Shown here piece by piece: positions 15,179-22,128 of a stretch of DNA of 37,108 nucleotides (its first letter is position 1; every line of letters starts with the position of its first letter). The translations under genes were made by a program, and so were the position numbers. A model generated the notes under the pieces. That model did no database searches. It was not told the DNA's origin and saw only the letters and a program-made list of their open reading frames with translations. This stretch comes from JAZNLR01 sp045579195 (GTDB taxonomy: Bacteria; Bacillota; Clostridia; Christensenellales; CAMQZB01): the NCBI GenBank assembly GCA_045579195.1, contig JAZNLR010000027.1:1-37108 (forward strand), written 5' to 3'.

Positions 15179-16708
15179 TTATAGCACTTCAGACGCAAGT
15201 TTCTCCGCCGCAAGCCCCTTTCTGTATCCTTGCATGAACCGCCTTGCTTTCGCGATCTCCTGCTCGCTTGCCAAAACGACCGTCTTTTTCTCCTTTTGGA
15301 AGATGCCGTCTAAGAACGCGCCAAATGAAATACCCTCCGTCGTTTCATAAAGCGCAAGAAGTGCCATCCCCCAAGCGCCGCCCTCCGCCGCAGTCTGCAT
15401 CACGGCAACGGGAACTTCCAAGATTGCGGAAGTTGCGTTCTGCCCAACGAACTCCGTCTTATAAAAACCGCCGTGCGCAAGGACGCTTTCCATCTTCACG
15501 CCCTCGGCCTTTAAGATATCCATCCCAAGTGCGATGGTCGCAATCGCGGAGTATATCTGAGATTGCATGAAATTTGCAAGCCCCATCTTGCCTTCGGGTG
15601 CACGCATCACCAACGGCGCGCCCTTCACCGTTTCCGCAAGGGGCTCTCCTGCAAGGAAGTTATAGCTGACGATACCTGCGTTTTCTTCGCTCGTCAACGA
15701 ATGTTCAAAGAGTTTTTGAAAGAGCTCTCCTTTGGAAACCGAACCGCCAAACAGCGAAACGACCTCTCCGAAGAGGGACACCCACTCGTTGATCTCCGTC
15801 GTGCAATTGTTCGTGTGAATGAGCGCCGCGGGGTAACCGTCGGGCGTTGCAATCACGTCGATCTCGCGGTAGTAATTCTTCAAAGGCTTTTCCAGAATGA
15901 CCGTAAGGTTTGCGCTCGTTCCCGCAGAGACGTTTCCCGTTCGCACCGAAACGGTGTTGGTTGCAACCATTCCCGTCCCCATATCGCCCTCGGGAGGACA
16001 AAGCGGAATTCCCGCCGCCAGCGTTCCGGAAACGTCCAGCCATTTGGCACCTTGTTCGGTCAATGTTCCCGCTTCATCCCCCGCAAAGAGAACGGTCGGA
16101 AGCAAACTCTCAAATGGCGCAAACTCCCCTTTCGTTTTAAGGAGCGCATCGAACTTTTTCAACATCGCCGGATGATAGTTTCTGCCTTCCACGGGGAACA
16201 TTCCTGAAGCATCATTGACGCCAAGCACCTTCTTCCCCGTCAACCGATAGTGAACGTATCCCGAAAGTGTGGTCAAAAACGCGACGTCCTTGACGTGGTC
16301 AAGCCCGTCCAAAACGGATTGATAAAACTGCGCGACCGACCAGCGCATCGGAATGTTGAACGAAAAGAGTTTGGAAAGCTCTTCTGCCGCAGCACCCGTG
16401 TTCGTGTTGCGCCAGGTCCGGAACGGGGCAAGCAAATTGTCCTCCTTGTCGAACGCGAGGTACCCATGCATCATCGCGGAAACGCCGATCGCATCAAGCG
16501 TCGCGATGGGCTGTCCGTAATTCTTTAAAAGATCGGCATAGCTCTTCTGCAACCCCTCTTCGACCTTCGCCATGGAGTACGACCAGAGCCCGTCAACGAG
16601 CTCGTTCTCCCACTCAAAACTTCCCTGCGCAAGAACGTTCGCCTGCTCATCGATCAAGACAGACTTGATGCGCGTTGAGCCAAGTTCAATTCCAAGAACT
16701 CTCTTCAT
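15179..16708 (-). CDS. FGGY-family carbohydrate kinase
   Basis: A 509-residue sugar kinase with the actin-like ATPase fold. The first phosphate motif is GIELGSTRIKSVLID at the N-terminus, followed by WSYSMAKVEEGLQKSYADL, GVSAMMHGYLAFD and FRTWRNTNTG. The second half has GNVSAGTSANLTVIL and HTNNCTTEINEW. From memory the sequence is closest to the ribulokinase-like kinases that Bacteroides and some Clostridia use for L-ribulose, but a ketose of another sugar, including L-fuculose made by the isomerase at 1, cannot be excluded. The ATG at 16708 with AGAGGG upstream is preferred over one at 16792, which lies upstream of the promoter -10. It is transcribed alone. Confidence 0.82.
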   Translation of the reverse strand: MKRVLGIELGSTRIKSVLIDEQANVLAQGSFEWENELVDGLWSYSMAKVEEGLQKSYADLLKNYGQPIATLDAIGVSAMMHGYLAFDKEDNLLAPFRTWRNTNTGAAAEELSKLFSFNIPMRWSVAQFYQSVLDGLDHVKDVAFLTTLSGYVHYRLTGKKVLGVNDASGMFPVEGRNYHPAMLKKFDALLKTKGEFAPFESLLPTVLFAGDEAGTLTEQGAKWLDVSGTLAAGIPLCPPEGDMGTGMVATNTVSVRTGNVSAGTSANLTVILEKPLKNYYREIDVIATPDGYPAALIHTNNCTTEINEWVSLFGEVVSLFGGSVSKGELFQKLFEHSLTSEENAGIVSYNFLAGEPLAETVKGAPLVMRAPEGKMGLANFMQSQIYSAIATIALGMDILKAEGVKMESVLAHGGFYKTEFVGQNATSAILEVPVAVMQTAAEGGAWGMALLALYETTEGISFGAFLDGIFQKEKKTVVLASEQEIAKARRFMQGYRKGLAAEKLASEVL

Positions 16709-16750
16709 ATTGCTTTCCCTCTCTTGTTTTTCAGCACTTTCTTCCCCTTG

Positions 16751-16779
16751 ATGATACCACACAATCGCCGCAAAATCAA
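16751..16779 (-). promoter_or_regulatory. Kinase gene promoter
   Basis: TTGATT (16779-16774), 17-base spacer ending TGG, TATCAT (16756-16751). Its position downstream of the 16792 ATG supports the 16708 start. Confidence 0.7.
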
Positions 16780-16814
16780 CCTTGAAGCGCAATTTCTTTT
16801 ACAGAAACAAAACA

Positions 16815-16838
16815 GCGAACTAAAAAAAATACGTTCGC
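16815..16838 (-). terminator. Possible terminator after the SWIM gene
   Basis: GCGAAC and GTTCGC (16838-16815) form a 6-bp stem with a 12-base T-rich loop, followed by TGTTTTG. A weak call. Confidence 0.4.
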
Positions 16839-16889
16839 CGTCTTCCAGCATCAATACTCTCAAAGCTTTTTGCAATTTTCCACTACACA

Positions 16890-17666
16890 TTACAGTTTCA
16901 TAGAAACGTTCCCTTTCGCGTACAGCATAATACGATGAAAACATTCCTTCTTGCAGAGAACAAAGCTGTCACCCTCCGCTTCCTTTACAAATTTCTTCCA
17001 GAACTCGCGTAGTTTCAGTAACACGGCATACGCATGTTTGCACGACCCCACGACAGGGCAATCGCACGCAAGAAACGTGATCTTGCCCCTGTGACAACGA
17101 AAGTCGATTTCATACCAATCGCCACCGCGCACAATTGCCTTTCCAATGCCGTCTTTCAGCGAAATAAACGGAACACATCCATTCATAAAAAGCTGTTTCC
17201 CCCGAAACTTGACCATTTCATCTTCAAAGAGTTCGCAGTTCTCAAGCTCCTCCAACGAAAATTCAATGTCGTCCTCACCGAACGCGGGATTCTCTTGAGG
17301 CTTTACCCCGGCAATCAGTGTCAAAAACGTTTCCGCCGTCAAACTGTGATCTAACGAAACAACATCTTCTTCAACTTTGAAGTACTCCCCCGAAGCGTCA
17401 ACAGGGAAGATCTTTTCAATCCAGCGCATAGAAAACTTCGGCTTCTTAAAAGACTTCAACACTGCCGTCACGATTGCTGTCTTTTCCTCCAACTTTCCTT
17501 CCACCGCAACAACGTCTCCAATGGCGATCTCCTCAAGATCGCTGAAGTACGACAGCTCTGTTCCGTCCATAAACCGAACTTTCACAAGTCGCTTCGGGAC
17601 GCGGTTGTCCTCTTCTTCCTTTTTCTCAAGAAACACCTTCCAATCGTCCAATAACTCTCTTTTCAC
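16890..17666 (-). CDS. SWIM zinc-finger domain protein
   Basis: A 258-residue cytoplasmic protein. In the C-terminal third, CDCPVVGSCKHAYAVLLKL gives the CxC...CxH pattern of a SWIM finger, a zinc-binding module for DNA or protein contacts. The N-terminal part, with VRFMDGTELSYFSDLEEIAIGDVVAVEGKLEEKTAIVTAVL, may be a small beta-barrel. SWIM proteins are often encoded beside SNF2-type helicases, but none is here. I place the start at the GTG at 17666 because AAAGGAG lies eight bases upstream; a longer frame from ATG 17759 lacks a good ribosome site. Function in the cell is unknown. Confidence 0.75.
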   Translation of the reverse strand: MKRELLDDWKVFLEKKEEEDNRVPKRLVKVRFMDGTELSYFSDLEEIAIGDVVAVEGKLEEKTAIVTAVLKSFKKPKFSMRWIEKIFPVDASGEYFKVEEDVVSLDHSLTAETFLTLIAGVKPQENPAFGEDDIEFSLEELENCELFEDEMVKFRGKQLFMNGCVPFISLKDGIGKAIVRGGDWYEIDFRCHRGKITFLACDCPVVGSCKHAYAVLLKLREFWKKFVKEAEGDSFVLCKKECFHRIMLYAKGNVSMKL

Positions 17667-17762
17667 AGTTCTTTCTCCTTTACCACTTTTTGCTTCCTCC
17701 GGGCTGACACATAACGCCTCTGTGAGCTCCGTTTTCTCGCTCCGTCTTCCATTGGCCATCAA

Positions 17763-17867
17763 TCAACGTTCCCAAAAGTCCTTTTCGTCTTCTGTCTTTT
17801 CGGACTTTCGGCATCGGTGTAAATGCAAACCAAAAGAACGACACGAAATCACGTGAATAAATTTCAT
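17763..17867 (-). CDS. Short ORF with strong ribosome site, upstream of the SWIM gene
   Basis: A 34-residue frame begins at ATG 17867, eight bases after AAAGGAGG. It encodes a His/Lys/Glu-rich peptide with no recognised motif, ending DEKDFWER. About 100 bases separate it from the SWIM gene GTG. It could be a real small protein, a leader peptide, or the broken front of an older gene, since the bases between 17667 and 17763 are open in more than one frame. Only the ribosome site and promoter support it. Confidence 0.4.
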   Translation of the reverse strand: MKFIHVISCRSFGLHLHRCRKSEKTEDEKDFWER

Positions 17868-17897
17868 AACACCCGCCTCCTTTCAACCGATAAGACC

Positions 17898-17933
17898 ATT
17901 ATAAGAGTATATTTAAGACAACTGTCTGTCTTA
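17898..17933 (-). promoter_or_regulatory. Promoter and inverted repeat upstream of the SWIM unit
   Basis: TATAAT lies at 17903-17898. The -35 position (GACAGT) falls within a perfect inverted repeat, TAAGACA (17914-17920), six bases, TGTCTTA (17927-17933). A weak -35 covered by a repeat suggests a regulated promoter. Confidence 0.5.
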
Positions 17934-17960
17934 TTATTAAAAAATATTTTCAATATTTTC

Positions 17961-17990
17961 TAAACAAAAAATGCAACCTGATTCGGTTGC
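17961..17990 (-). terminator. Terminator of the esterase gene
   Basis: On the minus strand GCAACC pairs with GGTTGC (17990-17973), followed by ATTTTTTGTTT. It begins three bases after the esterase stop. Confidence 0.85.
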
Positions 17991-17993
17991 TTT

Positions 17994-18917
17994 TTATAAA
18001 AACATCTTTCGTATATATTCAATTCTGTGTTTGAGCGCCTGTTTTGTCGTTGGGGCGCTTTGCTTGATGTCAAAGCCGTGCATCGTGCCCTTCGTTTCAT
18101 TGAGTGTCACTAAGATCCCCTCTTCTTCAAGAAGGTTCGAAAATAGAATCCCATCATCGTGCAGACAGTCAAACTCAGCAGGTTCGATATAAGCCGGCGG
18201 CAATCCGTCAAAGCTTTCTGCCTCAACCGGAGAATAATAAACATATGTCGGGCTTTCCCTGTCCACCTTGGTCATTGCATCAATTCGAGAGGAAAGCGTT
18301 GAGTTCCACATCGGCGTGTCTGTATACTTTCTGTTTGCATCGCTGTTGCCGCGCATATCGAGAAAGGGATAAATCAACATCTGAAACACAAAGCGAATCG
18401 GATGCCTCCGCTCTTTCGCCATCATACAGACGCCAACTGAAAGTGTCGACCCTGCGCTGTCGCCGCCGATTGCAATCTTTGCCCGATCCACACCAAACGT
18501 ATCGGCGTTGTCGTAAAGATAGCACGTCGCCGCATAGCAATCCTCAAAGAACGTTGGATGAGGATGTTGCGGCGCCAAGCGATAATTCACGAACCATACC
18601 TTACATCCAGCGCCCTTGGCATAATTCATCGCATTCTTATAATGGTACCCCGCCGCCGGCAAAACAAAACCGCCGCCGTGGATGTAAATCAAACACGGCG
18701 CATTCTCACAAATTCCCTTCGGCGCCATAAGAAAGCACTCTATCCTCTCTCCGTCAAAGCTTTTAATCTCATGCCGCATAACATCAAGCATCTCGTCCCG
18801 ATCAATAAACTTCGGGGCCTTCATAAACGGCACCGCCACTTTCAAAAAACCTTCGCTGATCGGCGGCTTAAAATGATTGAACGGAAAAAATTCCTTTTTG
18901 ATTGGATATTTCGGCAT
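17994..18917 (-). CDS. Alpha/beta hydrolase, hormone-sensitive-lipase-like esterase
   Basis: A 307-residue cytoplasmic esterase. The oxyanion-hole motif HGGG is in IYIHGGGFVL, the nucleophile Ser in GGDSAGS, the acid Asp probably in EPAEFDCLHDDG and the catalytic His in GTMHGFD. The length and motif order match the HSL (Abhydrolase_3) family that acts on short acyl or acetyl esters, possibly from plant polysaccharides. The substrate is not known. AAGGA precedes the ATG. It is transcribed alone, with its own terminator. Confidence 0.88.
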   Translation of the reverse strand: MPKYPIKKEFFPFNHFKPPISEGFLKVAVPFMKAPKFIDRDEMLDVMRHEIKSFDGERIECFLMAPKGICENAPCLIYIHGGGFVLPAAGYHYKNAMNYAKGAGCKVWFVNYRLAPQHPHPTFFEDCYAATCYLYDNADTFGVDRAKIAIGGDSAGSTLSVGVCMMAKERRHPIRFVFQMLIYPFLDMRGNSDANRKYTDTPMWNSTLSSRIDAMTKVDRESPTYVYYSPVEAESFDGLPPAYIEPAEFDCLHDDGILFSNLLEEEGILVTLNETKGTMHGFDIKQSAPTTKQALKHRIEYIRKMFL

Positions 18918-18972
18918 TTGATCTTTCCTTATTTTTGTCGAAAAAGGAGAACTTCTCTTTTACAAGCACCCA

Positions 18973-19002
18973 TTTATAAACACAGAACACTCCTCCTTGC
19001 AA
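18973..19002 (-). promoter_or_regulatory. Putative esterase promoter
   Basis: TTGCAA (19002-18997), 18-base spacer, TATAAA (18978-18973). An 11-base palindrome, GAGAACTTCTC, lies downstream at 18945-18955. Confidence 0.5.
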
Positions 19003-19042
19003 GAGACAGTTCAAATTTTACCCACAATTGCTGTTGACTGTT

Positions 19043-19117
19043 TGGTACCCCCAGCGGGAATCGAACCCACAACTAGCCCTTAGGAGGGGCTTGTTATATC
19101 CATTTAACTATGGAGGC
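19043..19117 (-). tRNA. tRNA-Arg (anticodon CCU)
   Basis: A 75-base cloverleaf read on the minus strand with encoded CCA (19045-19043). The acceptor stem GCCTCCA pairs with TGGGGGT, allowing G-U. The anticodon stem AGCCC/GGGCT holds the loop CTCCTAA, giving anticodon CCU, which reads AGG. The T-arm has GTTCGATTC. No clear terminator follows. Confidence 0.93.
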
Positions 19118-19159
19118 GAGATGTGTTGTTTTTAGGTGCAAAACACCGAAATCAAGGGT

Positions 19160-19188
19160 ATTATACCACAACTGCGACAAGGATGCAA
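19160..19188 (-). promoter_or_regulatory. tRNA-Arg promoter
   Basis: TTGCAT (19188-19183), 17-base spacer ending TGG, TATAAT (19165-19160); a strong extended -10 promoter about 40 bases before the tRNA. Confidence 0.8.
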
Positions 19189-19202
19189 GACAAACAAAGG
19201 GC

Positions 19203-19245
19203 ATCAAAAAAGAAGCGATGAGCGGGCTTAATCGAAAACCCGCTC
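19203..19245 (-). terminator. Terminator of the second URO-D gene
   Basis: GAGCGGG pairs with CCCGCTC (19245-19220); on the minus strand a TCTTTTTT tract follows about six bases later. Confidence 0.75.
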
Positions 19246-19256
19246 CTTTTGTCGTT

Positions 19257-20306
19257 TTATTCCTCTGAAGTACAACACGAACACGAGCACTTTTCGTGTT
19301 TCGGGTCATCATATCGAATGATGACGAGGCGTTTTCCGCCTGTAATCTCAAGCGCACGCTCCTCGGTCATTCCGGCACACGGGATGAGATAAATGATCTG
19401 ATCCTCACGAAGGCCGTCAAAGTACAGCTGCAGATCCTCAGACGCGCGGTCATTGAGCTGAACAGCTTTCAGCGAAGGCATATTGCGGAAGGTCTCGATG
19501 TGTTGCGCATGACTTCCGCAAAGGTGGATCATTCCGCCGTGCGGATAAACGTTCAAAACGCGTTCGTCAAGGTCAGCGATCATGTCGCGATAAACGTCGG
19601 TCGAAACGAGTTGCGTCGTGCAGCCACATACCTGCCCATATCCCATGGGTTGCGTTCTCTCCCACGAGATGACAGGCTGAAGCTGTTTTTCCGGAATAAT
19701 CGCACGGAATGCCTCGTGAATGCGAACAAGAACGCGCGTGATGGTTTCAAGGTCTTTGCGTGCCTCCTCAGGCTCAAGAAGCATTGCAACGAGGATCTCC
19801 TCTCCATAGAGGTTGACAGCAATGTTGAGCGCACTTGCGATGGTTGGCAATCCAAAGAGAGGGAACGTTCCGCCGACCTCTGCAAAACGCTTTGCTGCGC
19901 GAATGGAAAGACGGAAGGTTTCATCATTTTCGAGGTCTGGTTCGGGAAGTTCTCCAATTGGTGTCGTGATGTACTCAGAATACCACTGCCCGCTGTTCGC
20001 AAGAACGGTGGCTCCAAAGATTTTGTCAATATAGTGTACGCCGAACGGCCCAAATTCCACGCAGACGGGGACGAATCTGTGGTCGTTTAAAATTGCGGAA
20101 GATAGGCGCGTTTTAATGTCTTCAAGGCACTCATCCACCCACTTTTCAGGCTCTTCATAAGGATTGCTGATTCCTCTTGCCACGACTCCGCCAACATAAA
20201 ACGGATGATGTGCAAGCTCTTTGCCTGCATAAAGGTCACTCAGCTTTGCAAACCATTCATCTCTCTTTGCGATCAACTTCGGATCGTTCAAAACATCAAT
20301 GTTCAT
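19257..20306 (-). CDS. URO-D-family protein with Cys-rich C-terminus
   Basis: A 349-residue TIM-barrel protein of the uroporphyrinogen decarboxylase/methyltransferase superfamily, diverged from the one at 1494. Key stretches are VCVEFGPFGVHYIDKIFGA, GGTFPLFGLPTIASALNIAV, NVYPHGGMIHLCGSHAQHI and LIPCAGMTEERALEIT. The HLCGSH segment is where corrinoid-type methyltransferases carry metal-binding His and Cys, and the protein ends in CSCSCC, six residues with four Cys. These features favour a methyltransfer or metal-linked role over haem synthesis, but the substrate is unknown and no corrinoid protein is beside it. GGGAG precedes the ATG. It has its own promoter and terminator. Confidence 0.78.
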   Translation of the reverse strand: MNIDVLNDPKLIAKRDEWFAKLSDLYAGKELAHHPFYVGGVVARGISNPYEEPEKWVDECLEDIKTRLSSAILNDHRFVPVCVEFGPFGVHYIDKIFGATVLANSGQWYSEYITTPIGELPEPDLENDETFRLSIRAAKRFAEVGGTFPLFGLPTIASALNIAVNLYGEEILVAMLLEPEEARKDLETITRVLVRIHEAFRAIIPEKQLQPVISWERTQPMGYGQVCGCTTQLVSTDVYRDMIADLDERVLNVYPHGGMIHLCGSHAQHIETFRNMPSLKAVQLNDRASEDLQLYFDGLREDQIIYLIPCAGMTEERALEITGGKRLVIIRYDDPKHEKCSCSCCTSEE

Positions 20307-20336
20307 TTTTTATCTCCCTGAAACCTTTTCCTCTTT

Positions 20337-20365
20337 TTTATATCACATTACACCTTGCAAATCAA
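20337..20365 (-). promoter_or_regulatory. Promoter of the second URO-D gene
   Basis: TTGATT (20365-20360), 17-base spacer ending TGA, TATAAA (20342-20337); an extended -10 promoter. Confidence 0.7.
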
Positions 20366-20387
20366 GTGTTTTTGGATATTTTGCAAG

Positions 20388-20415
20388 AAAAAAGCACCTG
20401 CGTTTTCGCAAGTGC
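20388..20415 (-). terminator. Terminator of the small membrane-protein locus
   Basis: On the minus strand GCACTTGCG pairs with CGCAGGTGC (20415-20394) with one U-G pair and an AAAA loop, then T6. On the plus strand the same site has a C-A mismatch, so it favours the minus direction. Confidence 0.85.
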
Positions 20416-20425
20416 TTTTTTGCTT

Positions 20426-20545
20426 TTATTTGTTATCCTTTTTCTTTCTTCTCGCAAGCAAAACCGTCAAAAGGAAGACGGAAGAGAAGCACGCAACGAT
20501 CCCTCCGAGCGGGAGAGTTTCCTTTGCTTTGGATGTGAAGTCCAT
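20426..20545 (-). CDS. Small membrane protein, possibly the shifted 3' half of a broken gene
   Basis: A 39-residue peptide: a short polar start, LPLGG, a membrane segment (about 14-30) and a basic tail ARRKKKDNK, the shape of a C-terminal membrane anchor. The ATG has GAGGAG eight bases upstream, so it could be translated on its own. It lies wholly within the 73-residue signal-peptide ORF in another frame. Joined by a +1 shift around 20545-20560, the two frames would make one protein of about 75 residues with a signal peptide and a C-terminal anchor, so a frameshift mutation or a base-call error is a real alternative. Confidence 0.5.
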   Translation of the reverse strand: MDFTSKAKETLPLGGIVACFSSVFLLTVLLARRKKKDNK

Positions 20546-20654
20546 CGGGCCCGCTCCTCGCGGTTGCTGGACTTGCTGCCAACGCGCCAAACAATCCGGA
20601 AAGAACAAGCAAGAAACATAAGGTAATCCATATTGTTTTCAATCCTCTCTTCAT
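20433..20654 (-). CDS. Signal-peptide ORF, probable frameshifted front half
   Basis: A 73-residue frame from ATG 20654, with GAGGAG five bases upstream. Residues 1-28 are a clean signal peptide (basic start, long hydrophobic core, ALAASPATA). After about residue 35 the translation turns into an Arg/Cys-rich, non-hydrophobic stretch that looks like out-of-frame sequence, while a frame one base over encodes a credible membrane anchor (20545-20426). The natural product is thus probably a small exported, membrane-anchored protein. I cannot tell mutation from sequencing error. Confidence 0.5.
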   Translation of the reverse strand: MKRGLKTIWITLCFLLVLSGLFGALAASPATARSGPDGLHIQSKGNSPARRDRCVLLFRLPFDGFACEKKEKG

Positions 20655-20731
20655 TGGTTCTCCTCTCTTTTTTAACGTATGCAACTATTCTACACATCCT
20701 TTACAAATGAACAAATAAAAATAAGCGTAAT

Positions 20732-20760
20732 AAAAAAACACAAGATATTTCCCTTGTGTT
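20732..20760. terminator. Terminator of the sigma/anti-sigma operon
   Basis: AACACAAG (20737-20744) pairs with CTTGTGTT (20753-20760), with A-run and T-run on either side. It follows the anti-sigma gene on the minus strand. Confidence 0.85.
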
Positions 20761-20798
20761 TTTTAAGAGGAGTTGAATTTATTTCGTGTTTTAAACTT

Positions 20799-21485
20799 TT
20801 ATTCTATCAGTTTGGAGAGGACTCTGATAAAATCCTCTTTCTCGACAGACTCACCGATCAGCTCGACCGCACAGCCCTCTTTGAGAAAATATGCCGAAAA
20901 GCTCTTCTGCCCAAGCTTAAAAAGCGTTGCGCTCATTCCGTTTACCGTTTCCGAAACAGCATTGCTTGAAACTTCAAGCGCATATAAAAACGTTTCGCTC
21001 GCGCTCACTTTGAAAGAAAAATATCCGTTCTTCCCGTCGTTTGCGGATAGTACAGCCGCAACGTAAGATTGCGTTCCATCCAAAGCAACATAATGCACGA
21101 TATGGGTGAGAGTAAACTTTTCCGAAAGCTCTTCTTTCAGAATGTCCTTCCCCAAAATTGCATTTGCTTCTTCCACAGAGGAAAGCTCGGTTGCGGAAAG
21201 ATATGCCGCTGCTGTGGAAACTCCACGCTGCATTCCAACGGTTCCCTCATTAAAAAAGTACGTGCTGTCTTCTCGATTTAAGAGCAGCGGAGCGGAAAGC
21301 GCGATTGCAAAAACAGCACACGCCGCGCACACCGCGCGGACCCACCGTTTTGCAAAAAAAGATTCCTTCTTCTTTTTCTCGCGGACACTTCCCCGTTCAA
21401 ATTCCGCGGCAATGGCATTGAAATCCCCCTGCACGCGGACGGCAAAGCTCTCGTTCAATTTTGCTTCCAATTGGCGTCTGTTCAA
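20799..21485 (-). CDS. Probable membrane anti-sigma factor
   Basis: A 228-residue single-pass membrane protein: a cytoplasmic N-terminal part (1-46), a membrane segment (about 48-70) and an extracytoplasmic domain of about 155 residues. It follows an ECF sigma gene with a four-base TTGA overlap and starts with TTG after GGAGGA, the usual arrangement for a co-expressed inhibitor. The cytoplasmic part has no HxxxCxxC zinc motif of the ZAS family, so the call rests on context and topology. The outer domain, with LFKLGQKSFSAYFLKEGCAVELIGESVEKEDFIRVLSKLIE, resembles the DUF4367-like sensor end of some Clostridia proteins; this is a weak impression. The signal sensed is unknown. Confidence 0.65.
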   Translation of the reverse strand: MNRRQLEAKLNESFAVRVQGDFNAIAAEFERGSVREKKKKESFFAKRWVRAVCAACAVFAIALSAPLLLNREDSTYFFNEGTVGMQRGVSTAAAYLSATELSSVEEANAILGKDILKEELSEKFTLTHIVHYVALDGTQSYVAAVLSANDGKNGYFSFKVSASETFLYALEVSSNAVSETVNGMSATLFKLGQKSFSAYFLKEGCAVELIGESVEKEDFIRVLSKLIE

Positions 21486-22036
21486 ATCTGTCCTTCCTCC
21501 AAGGCCTTGCGCATCTTCTTGAGCGCATAGGCGTACGTGGCGCGCACCTTTGTGTAAGGCAAATCAACCACCGTTGCAATCTCCGTGTGACGGAGCCCAA
21601 CAAACACATAAAGCGAAACAATTTCCCGTTCTATCGGTGAAAGCATTCCCATCGTCCGCTCCACGAAGTCGATATCCGTCGTTTCAACGTGTGCAGAGCT
21701 GTCGATGAGAAACTCAAGCTTTTCATCCTCCTCTGCCATTTCGCGTCCCCGTTTCTTGAGGGAATCCAAAGTGACGTTTCGGGCGACCGTAAACAGCCAC
21801 GCGCGCGGATTGCCGCCGCGATACCCTTTCGCAAACTTTTGAACACGCAAAAACACGTCCTGAGTGAGATCCTCGGACAGATGATAGTCCTTGCAAAGAG
21901 AGAGAATGAATCGGAAAACGTCGTAATAAAACGCATCGTAAAGCTCTCTCAGCGCGTCGATTTCTCCCGACGCGATTTTGTGAATGCAAGCGCGAAGTTC
22001 AGCCGCATTCAGTTTGTTCGTCTGTTCAGTTGCCAC
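21482..22036 (-). CDS. ECF-type RNA polymerase sigma factor
   Basis: A cytoplasmic sigma-70-family factor of 184 residues. Region 2 runs from about 15 to 85 (LRELYDAFYYDVFRFILSLCKDYHLSEDLTQDVFLRV, then NPRAWLFTVARNVTLDSLKKR) and region 4 from about 125 to 178 (LSPIEREIVSLYVFVGLRHTEIATVVDLPYTKVRATYAYALKKMRK). I favour the GTG at 22036, with AGGTGAG eight bases upstream, over the in-frame GTG at 22048. It is followed directly by the anti-sigma gene. I could not find a convincing ECF-type promoter upstream to show autoregulation. The regulon is unknown; the neighbouring exported small protein and GH3 gene are possible targets only by position. Confidence 0.92.
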   Translation of the reverse strand: MATEQTNKLNAAELRACIHKIASGEIDALRELYDAFYYDVFRFILSLCKDYHLSEDLTQDVFLRVQKFAKGYRGGNPRAWLFTVARNVTLDSLKKRGREMAEEDEKLEFLIDSSAHVETTDIDFVERTMGMLSPIEREIVSLYVFVGLRHTEIATVVDLPYTKVRATYAYALKKMRKALEEGQI

Positions 22037-22089
22037 TTTCTCACTCACCTATAAGACTGTTTAAATCGGTCTTTTGGAGAACGTTTTTC

Positions 22090-22120
22090 AAAAAAAATGC
22101 GGAAGTTTTTTCGCTCCCGC
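22090..22120 (-). terminator. Terminator of the GH3 gene
   Basis: On the minus strand GCGGGAG pairs with CTTCCGC (22120-22099), one G-U pair, followed by ATTTTTTTT. Confidence 0.85.
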
Positions 22121-22128
22121 AAATTATG

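Noticed and set aside
17680..17886. 68-codon minus-strand frame overlapping the SWIM leader
   Set aside because: It begins at a TTG within the ribosome site of another ORF and has no protein-like pattern.
19296..20090. Plus-strand frame of 264 codons opposite the second URO-D gene
   Set aside because: No ribosome site or family pattern; the minus frame has promoter, ribosome site and terminator.
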